From: Onthophagus taurus
Taxonomy: Eukaryota > Arthropoda > Insecta > Coleoptera > Scarabaeidae
Assembly (NCBI RefSeq): GCF_036711975.1
Contig: NC_091971.1
Span: 32,371,501-32,435,500 of the forward strand
Direction: 5' to 3'
Length of the DNA: 64,000 bases
Below, in pieces: positions 1 to 10,134 of this stretch; the first letter of the stretch is position 1; every line of letters begins with the position of its first letter. The notes below the pieces were generated by a model. It was given only the letters and a program-made list of their open reading frames with translations. It was not told the DNA's origin and did not search any database. A program made the position numbers and the translations under genes.

Positions 1-462
1 GATTTTCTTTAAAAATGCAAACAATTTTAGGAAATTTTTTAATAATTTTAAATGGCCCTTCATACCTTGCAGAGAGAGAAGATTTGTTGCCTTCTATCCG
101 GACAAAAGCAAAATCTGATTTCTCTAGATCTTTATGTAAAAAAGGTTTATTAAGGGAATGATGACGCATCGTGGTTGGTCTCAAGTTTGTAAAATGATTT
201 CGTAAACTGATCAGGAGTGGAGACGTATCAATTGAACTATGAGAACTTAAGAAAAATTCACCTGGGAGTCTCAACGGTTGACCACAAAGTAATTCAGCAG
301 ATGAACAACCTAAATCTTCTTTTATGGTTGAACGTAAACCAAGAAGGATAATAGGGAATTCATCTTTCCAATGAGTTGTATTCCCTCTAGCAATTAATGC
401 GGTTTTTAAAGTTCTATGGAATCCTTCGACAATACCGTTGCTTTGAGACATTATGATCTGTG
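1..462 (-). pseudogene. Gypsy integrase, C-terminal part (runs off the window edge)
   Basis: Minus-strand translation gives the integrase stretch QSNGIVEGFHRTLK, then a conserved helical region (LLGLRSTIKEDLGCSSAELL) and a tail ending in a KVYEGPFKI segment, which is typical of Gypsy integrases downstream of the catalytic core. The zinc-binding N-terminus and the first two catalytic acidic residues are missing. At about 455-470 the frame passes directly from RNase H (ending CTDHN) into this part, so an internal deletion removed the end of RNase H and most of the integrase. The frame stays open to position 1. Confidence 0.8.
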
Positions 463-1650
463 CAAATTTTAAATTGATAGCCTTCTAAGAAATGGCGAAA
501 ACGTTTACAATCATACAAGTTCACGATCATAAATTGAATATTTTAATTGGCTGGGGGAAAGTTTTTTTGAGAAATATGCAATTGGTTGTGAAATGTTGTT
601 GTTCGATTCTTCTAACGTTGCTCCAATGGCATAATTGGTGGTAAGTATCAATTTGACAGACGGGTTAGGGTGATCTAAAATTGTAGCGTTAGCTAATGAA
701 GATTTTGCCTTTTGAAAACTTTCTTCACATTCATTTGGCCAGGAAGAAATATTTTTTTGTTTAAGATTTTGATGTGATGTTGATAGAGAATGAAGAGGAT
801 CGAGTAGATGAGAAAAACTTGGAACGAACCTATGATAAAAATTTATCATGTCGATAAATCTTTGTAATTGTTTTAAAGTTTTTGGAATTGGGAAATCATT
901 GATAACCGATATTCTTTCATTTGAAGGAAGAATTCCTTTTGAAGAGACAGTGTGACCTAAAAAATTTAATTGTAAAACTCCAAACTCGCATTTTGAGAGT
1001 TTAAGACTAATACCATATTGATCTACTCGATTAAATAGTTGTTTAAGATGATCTAAATGTTCATCTTCATCCTTGCACGCAACTAATATATCATCCAGAT
1101 AAACGAAAATAAAGATCAAAGCTTTAGTCACTTCGTTGATGAACCTTTGGAATGTTTGAGCAGCATTGCGTAATCCAAAAGGCATCCGTAAAAATTCAAA
1201 GAGTCCAAAAGGTGTTGTAATTGCAGTTTTATAAATATCTTCTTCTGCGACTGGGATTTGGTGATAAGCTCTAATTAAATCAATTTTAGAGAAAATGGTA
1301 CATCCATGAATTTGCAAGTTAAAATCTTGAATATGTGGTAAGGGATATCTATCTGGTATTGTAAGAACATTCAGTTATCTATAGTCACCACAAGGACGCC
1401 AGTCTGCAGAATCTTTTTTTACTAACCATGTTAAGAGCTGAAGTAACAGATGGTGCGGACGGTCGACAAATACCATATTCTACCATCTGTTCAAATTCTG
1501 GTTTAGCAATTTTATATTTGTTAGCGTCTAGCCGACGAGGGCGACAAAAAGGAAGATGTCCTTTAGTAATAATATGATGACGGACGGAATGTTTTATTGG
1601 AGAAGAGAAATTAGATGTAGAAATCAAATTTGGATAGTTCTTAATTAATT
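463..1650 (-). pseudogene. Gypsy reverse transcriptase and RNase H
   Basis: The 511-1317 frame holds the RT palm: [15 protein letters not shown], the FGL..A..FQRF motif, the catalytic YLDDILVAC box, the [11 protein letters not shown] motif and the start of RNase H ([12 protein letters not shown]). The upstream fingers region lies at 1385-1627 (HHIITKGHLPFCRPRRL, then the EYGICRPS motif). A frameshift near 1425 and an in-frame stop near 1380 separate the two. The protein would act in cytoplasmic particles to copy the element's RNA; the breaks make that impossible here. The 5' end of this piece is cut by the LINE inserted at 1679. Confidence 0.9.
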
Positions 1651-1707
1651 GGGTGTATTTCGTTTCAACAACAAACAGGACTGGACTTCCTATCCAATCA
1701 CCCAGTT

Positions 1708-2415
1708 ATGGTCGTGGGTGATTTTAATGTCCCATCTTATTCGTCTTCTGACGGCAGGGATCGTTTTGGACTTGCTCTCCAGAACTGTGAATCGTTCTGC
1801 AACTTTAGTCAACTTAATGCAGTGCTCAACCACAACAACCGATTACTGGATCTAGTTTTTTGTAATTTCTCGTGTACTGTCATACGTAATTTCGATCCTA
1901 TAGTGAACGAGGATCGTCATCATCCCGCACTTCGGGCTACATTTTCTTGCTTGGACTCAACACCTGATTTTGAAGCCTCCAATGATGCCCCAAGTTATAA
2001 TTTTAGAAGAGCGAATTTCCCACTGCTTTATGAATTACTTTGTGCCACTGATTGGTCTGCAGTTACGAATGTGGGTGATGCTGAACTTAGTTGTGCAGCA
2101 TTTTATGATCTGATTTATAGAGCTGTTGATGTTGCTGTACCGAGGTGCAGAGTTTTTGGTGGCGGTGGAAGAAGGTACCCTGCCTGGTTCACTGTGGACA
2201 TAAAGGTAAACCTTCGACTTAAGGAGGGCATGCTTAAAAAATATAAACGATATGGTACTGCCCATTATCTTGAATTATTCAAACGTTATCGTACGCTTAC
2301 AAAGCCTCTGATAAGCGCTGCTTACAGTCAGCACATGCTTGAAACTGAAAATGCAATTCGTCGTGACGACCCTAAAACTTTTTGGGGGTATATACAGTCC
2401 AATTTCTTTAAGTAG
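1708..2415 (+). pseudogene. LINE endonuclease end and linker, 235-codon fragment
   Basis: This fragment starts inside an apurinic-endonuclease-type LINE endonuclease: the VVGDFNVPS motif at its N-terminus carries the conserved Asp and Asn of the GDFN box. It continues into the linker typical of Jockey/CR1-like ORF2 proteins, with YPAWFTVDIK and DDPKTFWGYIQS segments. The RT that should follow is missing. The enzyme would nick target DNA to prime reverse transcription; no complete protein is possible from this fragment. Confidence 0.8.
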
Positions 2416-2441
2416 CAAAATTGCGCGTAAAGTTAGAAACA

Positions 2442-2474
2442 ATTGAAGGGTTCAGAGGAAAAACGTGATAAGTC
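2442..2474 (+). repeat. Left TIR of the 2442-7101 transposon
   Basis: It matches the reverse complement of 7071-7102 over about 32 bp with two transition differences (T/C and A/G). Confidence 0.85.
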
Positions 2475-3552
2475 CAATATTTCATTAATTGATCTAAATG
2501 ATTGAATCTTGTAGTAAAAATTACGACCTACAAGATGATCAATGAGTTTTAGATGAAAACATGTTTAGTCTTGAGATATTCACAAAATAAGTTTAGATGT
2601 ACAGGGGAAAAACATGGTAAGTCCATCTAAAACAGTATAAAAAACCGTTAAGTCCAAAAAAAAACATAATTCTTTGTGGTTAATAGTATCCCAAGATATG
2701 TTAGCAGACTTTTTTTAGTCCATTTAAACGAATAAAAAATATATACTGACAACAATATTTAGGTTGGTATTACTTGTCATTATGTATCGCGGCATTAAGC
2801 CCTAAATAACTATTATTGTTAATATTATTGTTGCAACAAAACGTGTTCTTTTTCGCCTTGACGACGTAATCAACACATTGTTAGTGACAATATAGTAGTT
2901 CTGTGGTTTTTGTGTTGTATAATATCTCAAAATGTCTGAAAGTCCATCTGTAGGTTTAAGTGAAGATGATAGCGGTGGATGTAAAGAGTTGAAGACAAAG
3001 AAAAGAAAAATATTTGGAAGAATGACTGAGGTCGGTAAGAAATTGCGGTTACAAACCCATGAAACAGGAAGAGCCTGCACATGCAAGAAAAAATGTTTTG
3101 AACAACTAGTATCTAAAAAAAGTAAAGAAAAAATTATTAATCATTTCAATAAATTAAAGTCAAATGACGAACAAAATTTGCATTTGGCAGGATTAATATC
3201 TATATTGCCAATTCGGCGAAGAAGGAACAGAAAACCGGAAGCAGAAGTGTTATTTCGGGAAGCTAGTTACTGTTAAGGTCCGTATTCACCAAAAAAGCGA
3301 ACATGAACAAGCAAGAGCGAGCGAGCATTCGTTACTAATAGTCGCTGTGTGAGTACCAGTAAGCGACCGAGCAAACATTTGTTCGTTATTGTTTTCGAAA
3401 GATCGAGCCGGTGTCGGTACATCAAAGAGAAGCCGTATTCTGGTTTGTTTGGTGTGGACGAGAATATTTACTCCACTGAGCGGTTGGTGACCGACGGGTG
3501 TGATTTGATTTAAAAGAAATTTATATCAATACTTGGATTAACCTATTTCACA

Positions 3553-5344
3553 ATGGAATGGTCTAATGACAACGTGTTAAAATTAATTGAAGGTTATAGG
3601 GAACGGCCTATTTTATGGGATCAGTCAAATAATTTTTACAAAAATAAAAATCGAAAGGAGGATTGTTGGACCGAATTAGCTGAAATGTTTGGGACTGATA
3701 GCTCCGAAATTAAAAAAAAGATGCAGTCGCTTTTGGCCTCATTTAGGAGGGAAAAACAAAAAATTAAAACCAAATCAGGAATGGGGACAGAGGAAACATA
3801 TAACACGAAATGGTTTGCGTTTAGTAGTTTACTGTTTTTGAAAGATAAAAATACACCCCATCAAACGCAGGATACAGAAAGTGTGGTACGTAAGTTTTGT
3901 CTTTTATTATTTTTTATTTGAGAACGAATTAAAGAACATACAACAGGCCTTTTAAAGATTATGCATAAAAATCTTGCCATGGTACACGTCCTGCAGTTGC
4001 AAAATATTCTGCAAACTGTTGTCTATTCTCTTTCGTCACGGATGAGGTCTTACGGGCAACTTTTCTTATGGGGATGAGTGATGATGTTGTTCCGCTGTCT
4101 TGCTTCCAGCTACCATTTGCAAGTACTCCCTTAACTTCAGAGTCTAAACTTCGTTGGTGTGTGTAGATATAGCGAGAGGATTTACTTTTTCTTAAATAAT
4201 TATGCAAATGAACACAAGCTAACACAATTTTTTGAACTTTTTGTGGTTCTAGCAAAATCGGCTTTCTCAAAACTCTAAAGACTGCTGTTATAATACCGAA
4301 TACGTTTTCGACTATCCTTTTAGCCCTTGACAATCGATAATTGTATATTCGTTCAATAGAGCCTTTCTCATTAACACCAGGGTATGGTTTCAAAATATGG
4401 TTGTGCAGAGGAAATGCATCATCTGCAACAAATACGAAAGGTAGTGATAGGTCGGTATTTGGTAAAACATTGTTTGCAGGTAAATGTAGAGTGCCTTCTT
4501 GCAACTTTTTGAAAAACGATGTATTTCTTATAACACCGCCATCTGATATTCTTCTCTGGCACCCAACATCAGCAAAAGTAAAGCAATAATCTGCGTCAAC
4601 AATAGCCATTAAAACTATACTAAAGGTACTTTTATAATTATAAAATTCACTTCCACTCTTTCTTGGTGCTTGTATTACTACATGTTTACCACCTAGAGCG
4701 CCGACACAATTAGGAAAATTCCATAATTCCTCAAACTGCTTTGCAATATGCAACCAATCTTCTTCAGTTTATGGCAACTGTAAAAAACAAATCGAATCAT
4801 TTAGGTACACATGCCTTTTGTATTGCAGATAAATGCGGTGGTGGATAATACACGACAAGTAAGCAACAGTGAAGAAACAACAAACAATGATGCAGAGCAA
4901 ATTGGCACCGGTGCTACTGCTGAAGAGAAGGCTAAGGAGCCAATTTTTGCAGAAACGGCTAAACGGCGTAAACTATTTGTAGCTCCGAAAAGCACCCCCA
5001 AAAAATCAAAAGAAGATCCCCGAGTGACTGAGGCATATTCCGTGCTGTCCAGTTTAAAACAAAAAATGTTTGAAAACCCTAGGGACGACTGTTGTGTGTA
5101 TGGCGAACATATAGCTTTAAAGCTACGCAGTTATGATACCACGACTCGCGCAAATGTACAGCACCACATGAACAATATCCTTTTTAATGCGGATATGGGG
5201 CAATACGCCCAATTTTATCACCACCAGAGGTCATCTCCTGCGTCATCTTATGAAGTACTCTCCCAAAGCACCACACCTTCTCCTGCTCCCTCAGTGCCTT
5301 CAGAGAGGAATTTGCAAGGTCAAATTCCAATCGAGATGGAATAA
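3553..5344 (+). CDS. Harbinger MADF-domain accessory protein, two exons
   Basis: Model: exon 1 3553-3885 and exon 2 4829-5344, with phase-0 splice sites GTACGT and TTGCAG, giving 282 aa. Residues 1-105 form a MADF/Myb-like DNA-binding domain: an acidic-aromatic start (WSNDNVLKLIEGYRERPILW), then KKKMQSLLASFRREKQK and KWFAF. The C-terminal half is low complexity with a VYGEHIALKLRSYD segment, common in MADF partners. In PIF/Harbinger elements this second protein helps transposase enter the nucleus and bind ends. No stop or frameshift is visible. The intron (3886-4828) contains transposase exon 2 on the opposite strand. The splice donor is not the strong consensus, so the exon 1 end is moderately certain. 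Confidence 0.75.
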
Positions 5345-5891
5345 TGTTTCCAACAGAGGAAACTTATGGAAGTACACTTTCAACTTTTTTTTCAAATTAC
5401 GATAATAATTAAATTGATTGATTAAATTGACAAAGTGTTTCACTTACCTTTACATTATCTTGTAATACCTCAACAATAGCGTTACAAACTTCTGGTACTA
5501 TTTTTGATATAGCCTGTTTAGATATCTTAAAGGTGTACATGAGCGAAGTGTAGGAATCTCCTGTAGCCAAGAATCGTAGTGTTACGGCTAGTCGCTCTAT
5601 TGCAGGAATTGCTCTTCGATAGTTCGTATCACTTTTCATTATTTTTAATTCAACAAGTTGTAGTAAATTTACAAAATCCTCTCTAGACATTCTGCAGAAA
5701 TTTTTAAACAGACCATAATCTTCCTCGATTGATAGCTCTCTTAATAAATTACTACCGCTATATGCACTTCTGTTTCTCAACAAAGTTACTTGCCACCACC
5801 TCTTCGGCATCTTTTTTTTACGTTTTAACAAATCATGTAATATAATGAATGCCGCACTTGCACAAATTAACTCGTCGTTTTGGTCAACCAT
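3959..5891 (-). pseudogene. Harbinger transposase, two exons, inactivated
   Basis: Model on the minus strand: exon 1 5891-5448 (148 codons) and exon 2 4777-3959 (273 codons), with donor GTAAGT and acceptor TTTACAG in phase 0. Exon 1 has the WWVT-type start (KRWWQVTLLRNR), an LRELSIEEDYGLFKNFCRM segment and an LAVTLRFLATGDSYTSL segment. Exon 2 has the DDE_Tnp_4 nuclease: NCVGALGGKHV, VFVADDAFPLHNHILKPYPG and the RAKRIVENVFGI box with the catalytic Glu. Two lesions are seen: a TAA at 4769-4771, four codons before the first EDW residues, and Gly in place of the first catalytic Asp (codon 4691-4693, GAT to GGT by one transition). The enzyme is therefore dead. Confidence 0.85.
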
Positions 5892-7070
5892 ATTTGTAGT
5901 ACCTGCTCGCCACTGCCAATCGATCAACTGCGAACAAGAACATATTCGGGCTGGTGTGGACACAAAGCGAGCATTTATAAAAACCACGAGCAAACTTCCG
6001 CGAACACGAGCAAACGTTTGCTCATGTTTGCTTTTTTGGTGAATACGGACCTTTATAAAGTCCGCGTAGTCATGGATGAAAATGTGGAAGAAAAAGTTGT
6101 CTGTAAGGTAGCATTTATGGCTCTGCATGGTATAGGGAGATCAAAAGTCGATTATATACTAGCATCATTAAAAAATTACGGAACAGCACCAAAGGATAAG
6201 AGAGGCAAACACAAAAATCGCCCCAACAAAATTTCTGAAGAGGTGAAGAGTGCTGTTCATGCTCATATTAAATCTCTGAAAGGAAGATCTAGTCACTACA
6301 GTTTGCTCGATTCCACTAAGACATATCTGCCTGAAGAATTAAACATCAAAAAGTTGTTTTTGATGTTTAAAGAAATTCATGGCGAACTGAAGATTTCTTA
6401 TGAAACATATAGAACAATCTTCAATAATGACTTCAACATAGCGTTTGGTTACCCACGTACTGATACGTATAGCAACTGTGATGAGTTTGCAGCAAGAAAG
6501 AAGAGTTTGCTATCACAAATAAGCAATGAAACGGATAGGGAAAAACATTTAACACTTAAAATTGAACTCGATCGCAAAGCAATAGAAAATAAACTTCATC
6601 TTTTAAACGCAGATACCTTTTATAGAAAAAAGCGAAATTCTAGGAAGTCGTGTAAGAAATCTGAAACTAGAGAAGCAATCTGCTTAGATTTTGGTAAAAA
6701 TTTGCCAGTCCCCAATATACCGACCAATGATGTTTATTATAAACGACAACTTTCTGTATTTGCTTTCAATATCCATATATTGTCAACTGGTGAAAGCGTG
6801 TTTTACGTCTACCCAGAAACTGTTGGTAAAGAGCAAAAAGATGATAAATGTGGGACTTACCGTTTTCTTGCATTGCAATTCTATTTGTTACCCTAGTCTG
6901 ACTTTATTTACGCGTAGAACGCAAACATTTAAGAATTATCGTGTTCACAGAATCAATAAAAAATAAATTCGAATATTAATTACCATAGCAAAATCGAAGA
7001 ATTACTTCCCATCGGCCTAGAAAAAGCCTGGTAACTTTAAAATAGTTCTCTTATGAAATTACGCATTTGT

Positions 7071-7102
7071 GACTTATCACGTTTTTCCCCTGGACCCTTC
7101 AA
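7071..7102 (-). repeat. Right TIR of the 2442-7101 transposon
   Basis: Inverted copy of 2442-2474; GACTTATCACG and the CCCTTCAA end are clearly visible. Confidence 0.85.
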
Positions 7103-7482
7103 TGACGAAGTTTTTGTCGTTCCGTATCGATGGCATCTACCCAATAAGAGGTATTGATTACTGTAGTCTGCTCACCCGTTTTGATATAATATCATTGTCA
7201 ACCCGCAGAGTTGTAGTCGTGGTTAAATTTTTGTACAATCTGTTTCACAATTTAGTTGATTGTCCGCAGTTGCTTGCTAGGCTTAATTTCACTGTACCTA
7301 GACTCAACGTCAGATCATCGCGGTTGTTTTATTGTGATTTCAATAGATCATTGGTATCCCAGCGCTCGCCAGTCTCGTTAATGTGTACCTACTTTAATTT
7401 AATATCGGGAGATTGTGACCTTTTTTCTGATTCGTGGCCGGGTATTAGGGATCTTGTTGTTACACACTTTGGGGTGTTTTAG
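7102..7482 (+). pseudogene. LINE ORF2 C-terminal tail
   Basis: The frame begins inside the right TIR of the nested transposon. From about 7112 it encodes the C-terminal tail found after LINE RT domains, with a RFDIISLSTRR segment, a KFLYNLFHNLVDCP segment and a stop at about 7480. The reading direction matches the endonuclease fragment at 1708-2415, which supports a single LINE copy split by the insertion at 2442-7101. About 60 bp of AT-rich 3' tail follow before the target-site repeat at 7544. Confidence 0.65.
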
Positions 7483-7544
7483 GCAGGTTTACTTGTTGCG
7501 CTGCACGTTCACATTTTGCATTTGTTTTTGTATTATATTATACA

Positions 7545-7900
7545 CAAACAGCTTTGGGGATGGAATAGATGAACAGGTTATGGAGCCGATTTTTAATATC
7601 AACTAAAATATCAAAATGGGATAAAAAGTCTGCTCCAATGATTGGTCGAGAAACATCTGCTATAGTAAAAACGAATGGAAAAACTCTCCTGAGGTTTAAG
7701 TTAACTTTCAATAATTTTTTTCCATAAGCTGGAATTGTTGATCTATTTGCAGCTGTTAAAAAGGTGTCTTTATCCCTTTTAAAATCCGCAAACGTATTTC
7801 TCGGAATTACCGAAATATCTGCCCCAGTATCAATCAAAAAATTTAATTTATTTGGATGATAGAATATAAAAATACGAAAAAGTTTAGCAGATGTCAAATC
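7545..7900 (-). pseudogene. Gypsy aspartic protease
   Basis: The frame carries the retropepsin active site FLIDTGADISVIPRN and the partner motif IGADFLSHFDILVDIKNRLH, which suits a dimeric aspartic protease that cleaves the Gag-Pol precursor. Length (about 115 residues) is normal. The frame runs into a stop at the LINE boundary near 7540. In the intact element it would continue into the fingers of RT now found at 1385-1650. Active-site residues D-T-G are present. Confidence 0.85.
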
Positions 7901-7924
7901 ATTACTATTTGAAGTTGAAACGTT

Positions 7925-8045
7925 TATTAGTTTTTTTGATTTTGTTTAGATGTAAATGATGCAAAATGAGTACACCAAGGACCCCCACATTTTAATGCAT
8001 TATTATTATATTTATTGGGATAAAAACCAATGTTTTTGGGTCGAG
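7925..8045 (-). pseudogene. Gypsy gag Cys-rich segment
   Basis: The minus strand reads a Cys/His-rich stretch (ALKCGGPWCTHFASF) followed by Lys/Asn-rich codons, placed just upstream of the protease. This matches the position of the single CCHC-like finger in this group of Gypsy elements. The gag sequence continues beyond the mariner at 10763-10910, where the minus strand reads a Ser/Arg repeat (RSPVRYRSSSRSRPL). Confidence 0.55.
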
Positions 8046-8109
8046 ACCTTTGATTATATATAATATTATATAATAATATATATAATATTATATAATATAA
8101 TATTATATA
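8046..8109. repeat. AT-rich low-complexity tract
   Basis: TATAATATTAT-type simple sequence fills the interval between the Gypsy gag fragment and the mariner TIR. The TA at 8108-8109 serves as the mariner target site. Confidence 0.8.
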
Positions 8110-8747
8110 CAGGGTGTCCCACCTAAGTTGCCTCGGTCCATAGCCGAATTATGATTGAGTTTCTCGAAAAATGTTTCAGATAAAAGTTGAATCGAACCGT
8201 ATTGTACATATTGTAAAATTAGTTTCAGTAATGGCGGACTTCCGCTTCTACCGGAAATGGATATCAACTTTGCTATTTTAAATGGAACATCCTGTATATT
8301 ATTGCATTTTTGGATTCTTTGTGAAATTTCAATGGTACTTTGTTAAGGATACCTTAGGTCCAACTGGTATCGTTTTTGAATTATATGACGATTTTCGAAA
8401 AAAATGGCATTTGCAGCGTCTTATAAATTTGGTAATATTGCCGAAACTGTGAAAGCTAGAAAGATTTGGTTTTCTGTTTTGGATTAACAATAAAAGAACA
8501 CACGTTTGCTAATAGAAAATTATGCATTTATATTACGGGATTCTTAAGTAGGGATCTGTAATTTTCGAACTTTTTAATCATGGATAACTTTTTTTTTTTA
8601 AATGGAACAATATACAAATTTTTGCATAACTGGATGTAAAATTTAATTTCCTTGCAGTTTTATACAGGTATCATGGTGTCTATCTTCAACGGTTTTGGAT
8701 ATATTCCCGATTTTTCAGTTTTTTACGATAGATATGTATTGCGAAGT
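8110..8747 (+). repeat. Left long inverted arm of the mariner
   Basis: Inverted match to 10122-10760. Shared landmarks include the GTCTATCTTCAACGGTTTTG region and TACATCCAGTTATGC read in opposite directions. Confidence 0.85.
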
Positions 8748-8928
8748 AGGCTTAGGACTGGTAAAATGGAAGGTGTTTGACGCTTTGCAATACTATTAAA
8801 AATTGAAGTAGGCTTGGAAAACAAATTAGGTAAACTGTCATTACTGTTCCACGCATTAGAACTGTCATTAGTGTTCTACGCATTCGAACTGGTTTTCAAA
8901 GTATTATTTGTTATCATAATAATTAAGA

Positions 8929-10134
8929 ATGTCACTTACGCGGAAAGAATTAGTCAATATGGTTTTCGTCCTCGGCGAATGTAACAAAAACGCTTTGTTA
9001 GCGTCAAGAGTTTACGCACAACAATATTCAGATAGGAGGCATCCAAATAGGAGGGCATTTCTGTCCTTACTGGAAAGATTTACAAATACTGGATCCGTAA
9101 AACGTACTAAGCGCAACCGTAATAACTCCGTACTTACGGATGAAAATCAGTTGCACGTATTGTTAGCTGTGCAAGAAAATGCAGAATCTAGTGTGCGTGA
9201 AATAAGTAGGAGGACAAACATCAGTAAATCTTCGGTACACAGGATTTTAAGAAAACATAATTATCATCCGTATCGAATCCAGTTGCACCAGGAAATTACT
9301 GAAGGCGATTTCGAAAGCAGGCTGTTATTCTGTCAGTGGGTAATTGAAAGAACTAATCTTGATGCGAATTTTTTCGGACAGGTGATGTTTTCGGATGAAG
9401 CTACCTTTCACAAAAATGGGTTTGTGAATCGTCATAATTGTCATTATTATGATACAACAAACCCCCATCGATTCCTTGCAACGCATAGCCAGTACAGATG
9501 GTCAGTGAACGTGTGGGCAGGTATCATTGGAACGCATATCATAGGCCCTTTCTTTCATAATCAACGTTTGACGGGTAGGATTTATTTAGAATTTTTAGAA
9601 AATAGTTTGGGCGTTCTGTTGGAAAATATTCCACTAGCTATTCGTCAGTGGATGTGGTTCCAACACGATGGTGCTCCACCGCACAATACCGCCCAAGTAC
9701 GTCGGTATTTGGATGTGTCCTTTCCGGACCGCTGGATAGGACGAGGAGGACCTGTTAGATGGCCTCCGAGATCGCCAGATCTTACCTCTTGCGATTTCTT
9801 TTTATGGGGTTTCATTAAAAGCAAGGTTTATGAGACATCACCAACTACTCCTGACGATATGCGTCAACGTATTGTAAGAGCTTTTCAAGAAATCACACCA
9901 GAAATGCTCAGAAATGTTCAAAACTCCTTACAAAAACGATTTCTATTATGTAGTGAACAAAACGGACAACATTTTGAACATTTGATGCAACAGATGTTTC
10001 TTTATTTGTGTTTTGTTTCCAGTGGTCTTGTTGTGTTTTGTTGGCCACTTTTTAAGCATGCCAGTAATATTTCTGCCAGTCCCAAGCCTGGTAAAATGCG
10101 AGGGGAAGGTGGCCGACGTGGCGCTGCGAAATAA
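8929..10134 (+). CDS. mariner-type transposase, DD41D spacing
   Basis: This is a 401-aa continuous frame. Residues 1-115 hold two helix-turn-helix regions (a SSVREISRRTNISKSSVHRIL segment near 87-107). The nuclease follows: FSDEATF with Asp156, WFQHDGAPPHNT with Asp247, and SPDLTSCDFFLWG with Asp289. The gap from Asp247 to Asp289 is 41 residues, which matches the DD41D (rosa/Visitor-like) lineage of IS630-Tc1-mariner. All three acidic residues are present and no stop interrupts the frame. The usual C-terminal HFEHLM motif lies near residue 347 and about 50 extra residues run into the right arm, so the native stop may have been lost. The enzyme cuts and pastes at TA dinucleotides. Confidence 0.9.
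   Translation: MSLTRKELVNMVFVLGECNKNALLASRVYAQQYSDRRHPNRRAFLSLLERFTNTGSVKRTKRNRNNSVLTDENQLHVLLAVQENAESSVREISRRTNISKSSVHRILRKHNYHPYRIQLHQEITEGDFESRLLFCQWVIERTNLDANFFGQVMFSDEATFHKNGFVNRHNCHYYDTTNPHRFLATHSQYRWSVNVWAGIIGTHIIGPFFHNQRLTGRIYLEFLENSLGVLLENIPLAIRQWMWFQHDGAPPHNTAQVRRYLDVSFPDRWIGRGGPVRWPPRSPDLTSCDFFLWGFIKSKVYETSPTTPDDMRQRIVRAFQEITPEMLRNVQNSLQKRFLLCSEQNGQHFEHLMQQMFLYLCFVSSGLVVFCWPLFKHASNISASPKPGKMRGEGGRRGAAK

Larger units (their letters stand above)
3276..6052. mobile_element. PIF/Harbinger transposon with TTA target-site duplication
   Basis: The ends are inverted repeats beginning AGGTCCGTATTCACCAAAAA at 3276 and complementary to the end at 6052. The 3-bp duplication TTA occurs at 3273-3275 and 6053-6055, as expected for PIF/Harbinger. 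The element is 2777 bp and carries both usual genes, a DDE_Tnp_4-type transposase (minus strand) and a MADF-domain partner (plus strand). It interrupts the coding sequence of the DNA transposon at 2442-7101, whose frame rejoins across it. Subterminal motifs with GAGCAA and GCGAAC words repeat near both ends. Confidence 0.93.
2932..6896 (+). pseudogene. Protein gene of the nested DNA transposon, split by Harbinger
   Basis: Two plus-strand pieces, 2932-3275 and 6056-6896, share one frame once the Harbinger insert (3276-6052) and one TTA copy are ignored, and together span about 394 codons. The N-terminal piece has a basic stretch and a CTCKKKC cluster. The C-terminal piece has a GRSKVDYIL segment, a RGKHKNRPNKISEEVKSAV segment, the Cys-poor remnant TYSNCDEF, and a VYYKRQLSVFAFNIH segment. 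The same arrangement recurs in uncharacterised insect proteins that I take to be transposases. The frame stops in LLP at 6896, probably short of the family's end. The function is inferred, not shown. Confidence 0.6.
2442..7101 (+). mobile_element. TIR DNA transposon of unassigned superfamily, nested in the LINE
   Basis: The ends are inverted repeats of about 32 bp: TTGAAGGGTYCAGRGGAAAA at 2442 and its complement ending at 7102. Further TIR-like copies and repeated TAAGTCCA words lie subterminally (2471, 2608-2632, 2645). Without the internal Harbinger insertion the element is about 1.9 kb and carries one broken gene. A clean target-site duplication was not found. The TIR and protein style recall insect elements of uncertain class; a Sola-like assignment is a guess only. 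Confidence 0.75.
1679..7543 (+). mobile_element. 5'-truncated LINE inserted in the Gypsy pol region
   Basis: Two plus-strand pieces, 1679-2441 and 7102-7543, belong to one non-LTR element. The first encodes the endonuclease end (VVGDFNVPSY, LLDLVF) and the linker that follows it. The second encodes the C-terminal tail after the RT (RFDIISLSTRR, KFLYNLFHNLVDCP). An 8-bp sequence, ACAAACAG, flanks the outer ends at 1671-1678 and 7544-7551 and fits a target-site duplication. Gypsy sequence continues on both sides. The RT domain itself is absent, so an internal deletion preceded or accompanied insertion of the DNA transposon at 2442. Confidence 0.8.

Noticed and set aside
1649-1855. Plus-strand frame of 68 codons
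   Set aside because: It spans the Gypsy/LINE junction in a frame without motifs; the LINE endonuclease is read in another frame from 1708.
5880-6896. Long plus-strand frame as a single gene starting in Harbinger
   Set aside because: Its first 55 codons are Harbinger TIR sequence; the genuine gene part begins after the TTA at 6055 and belongs to the surrounding transposon.
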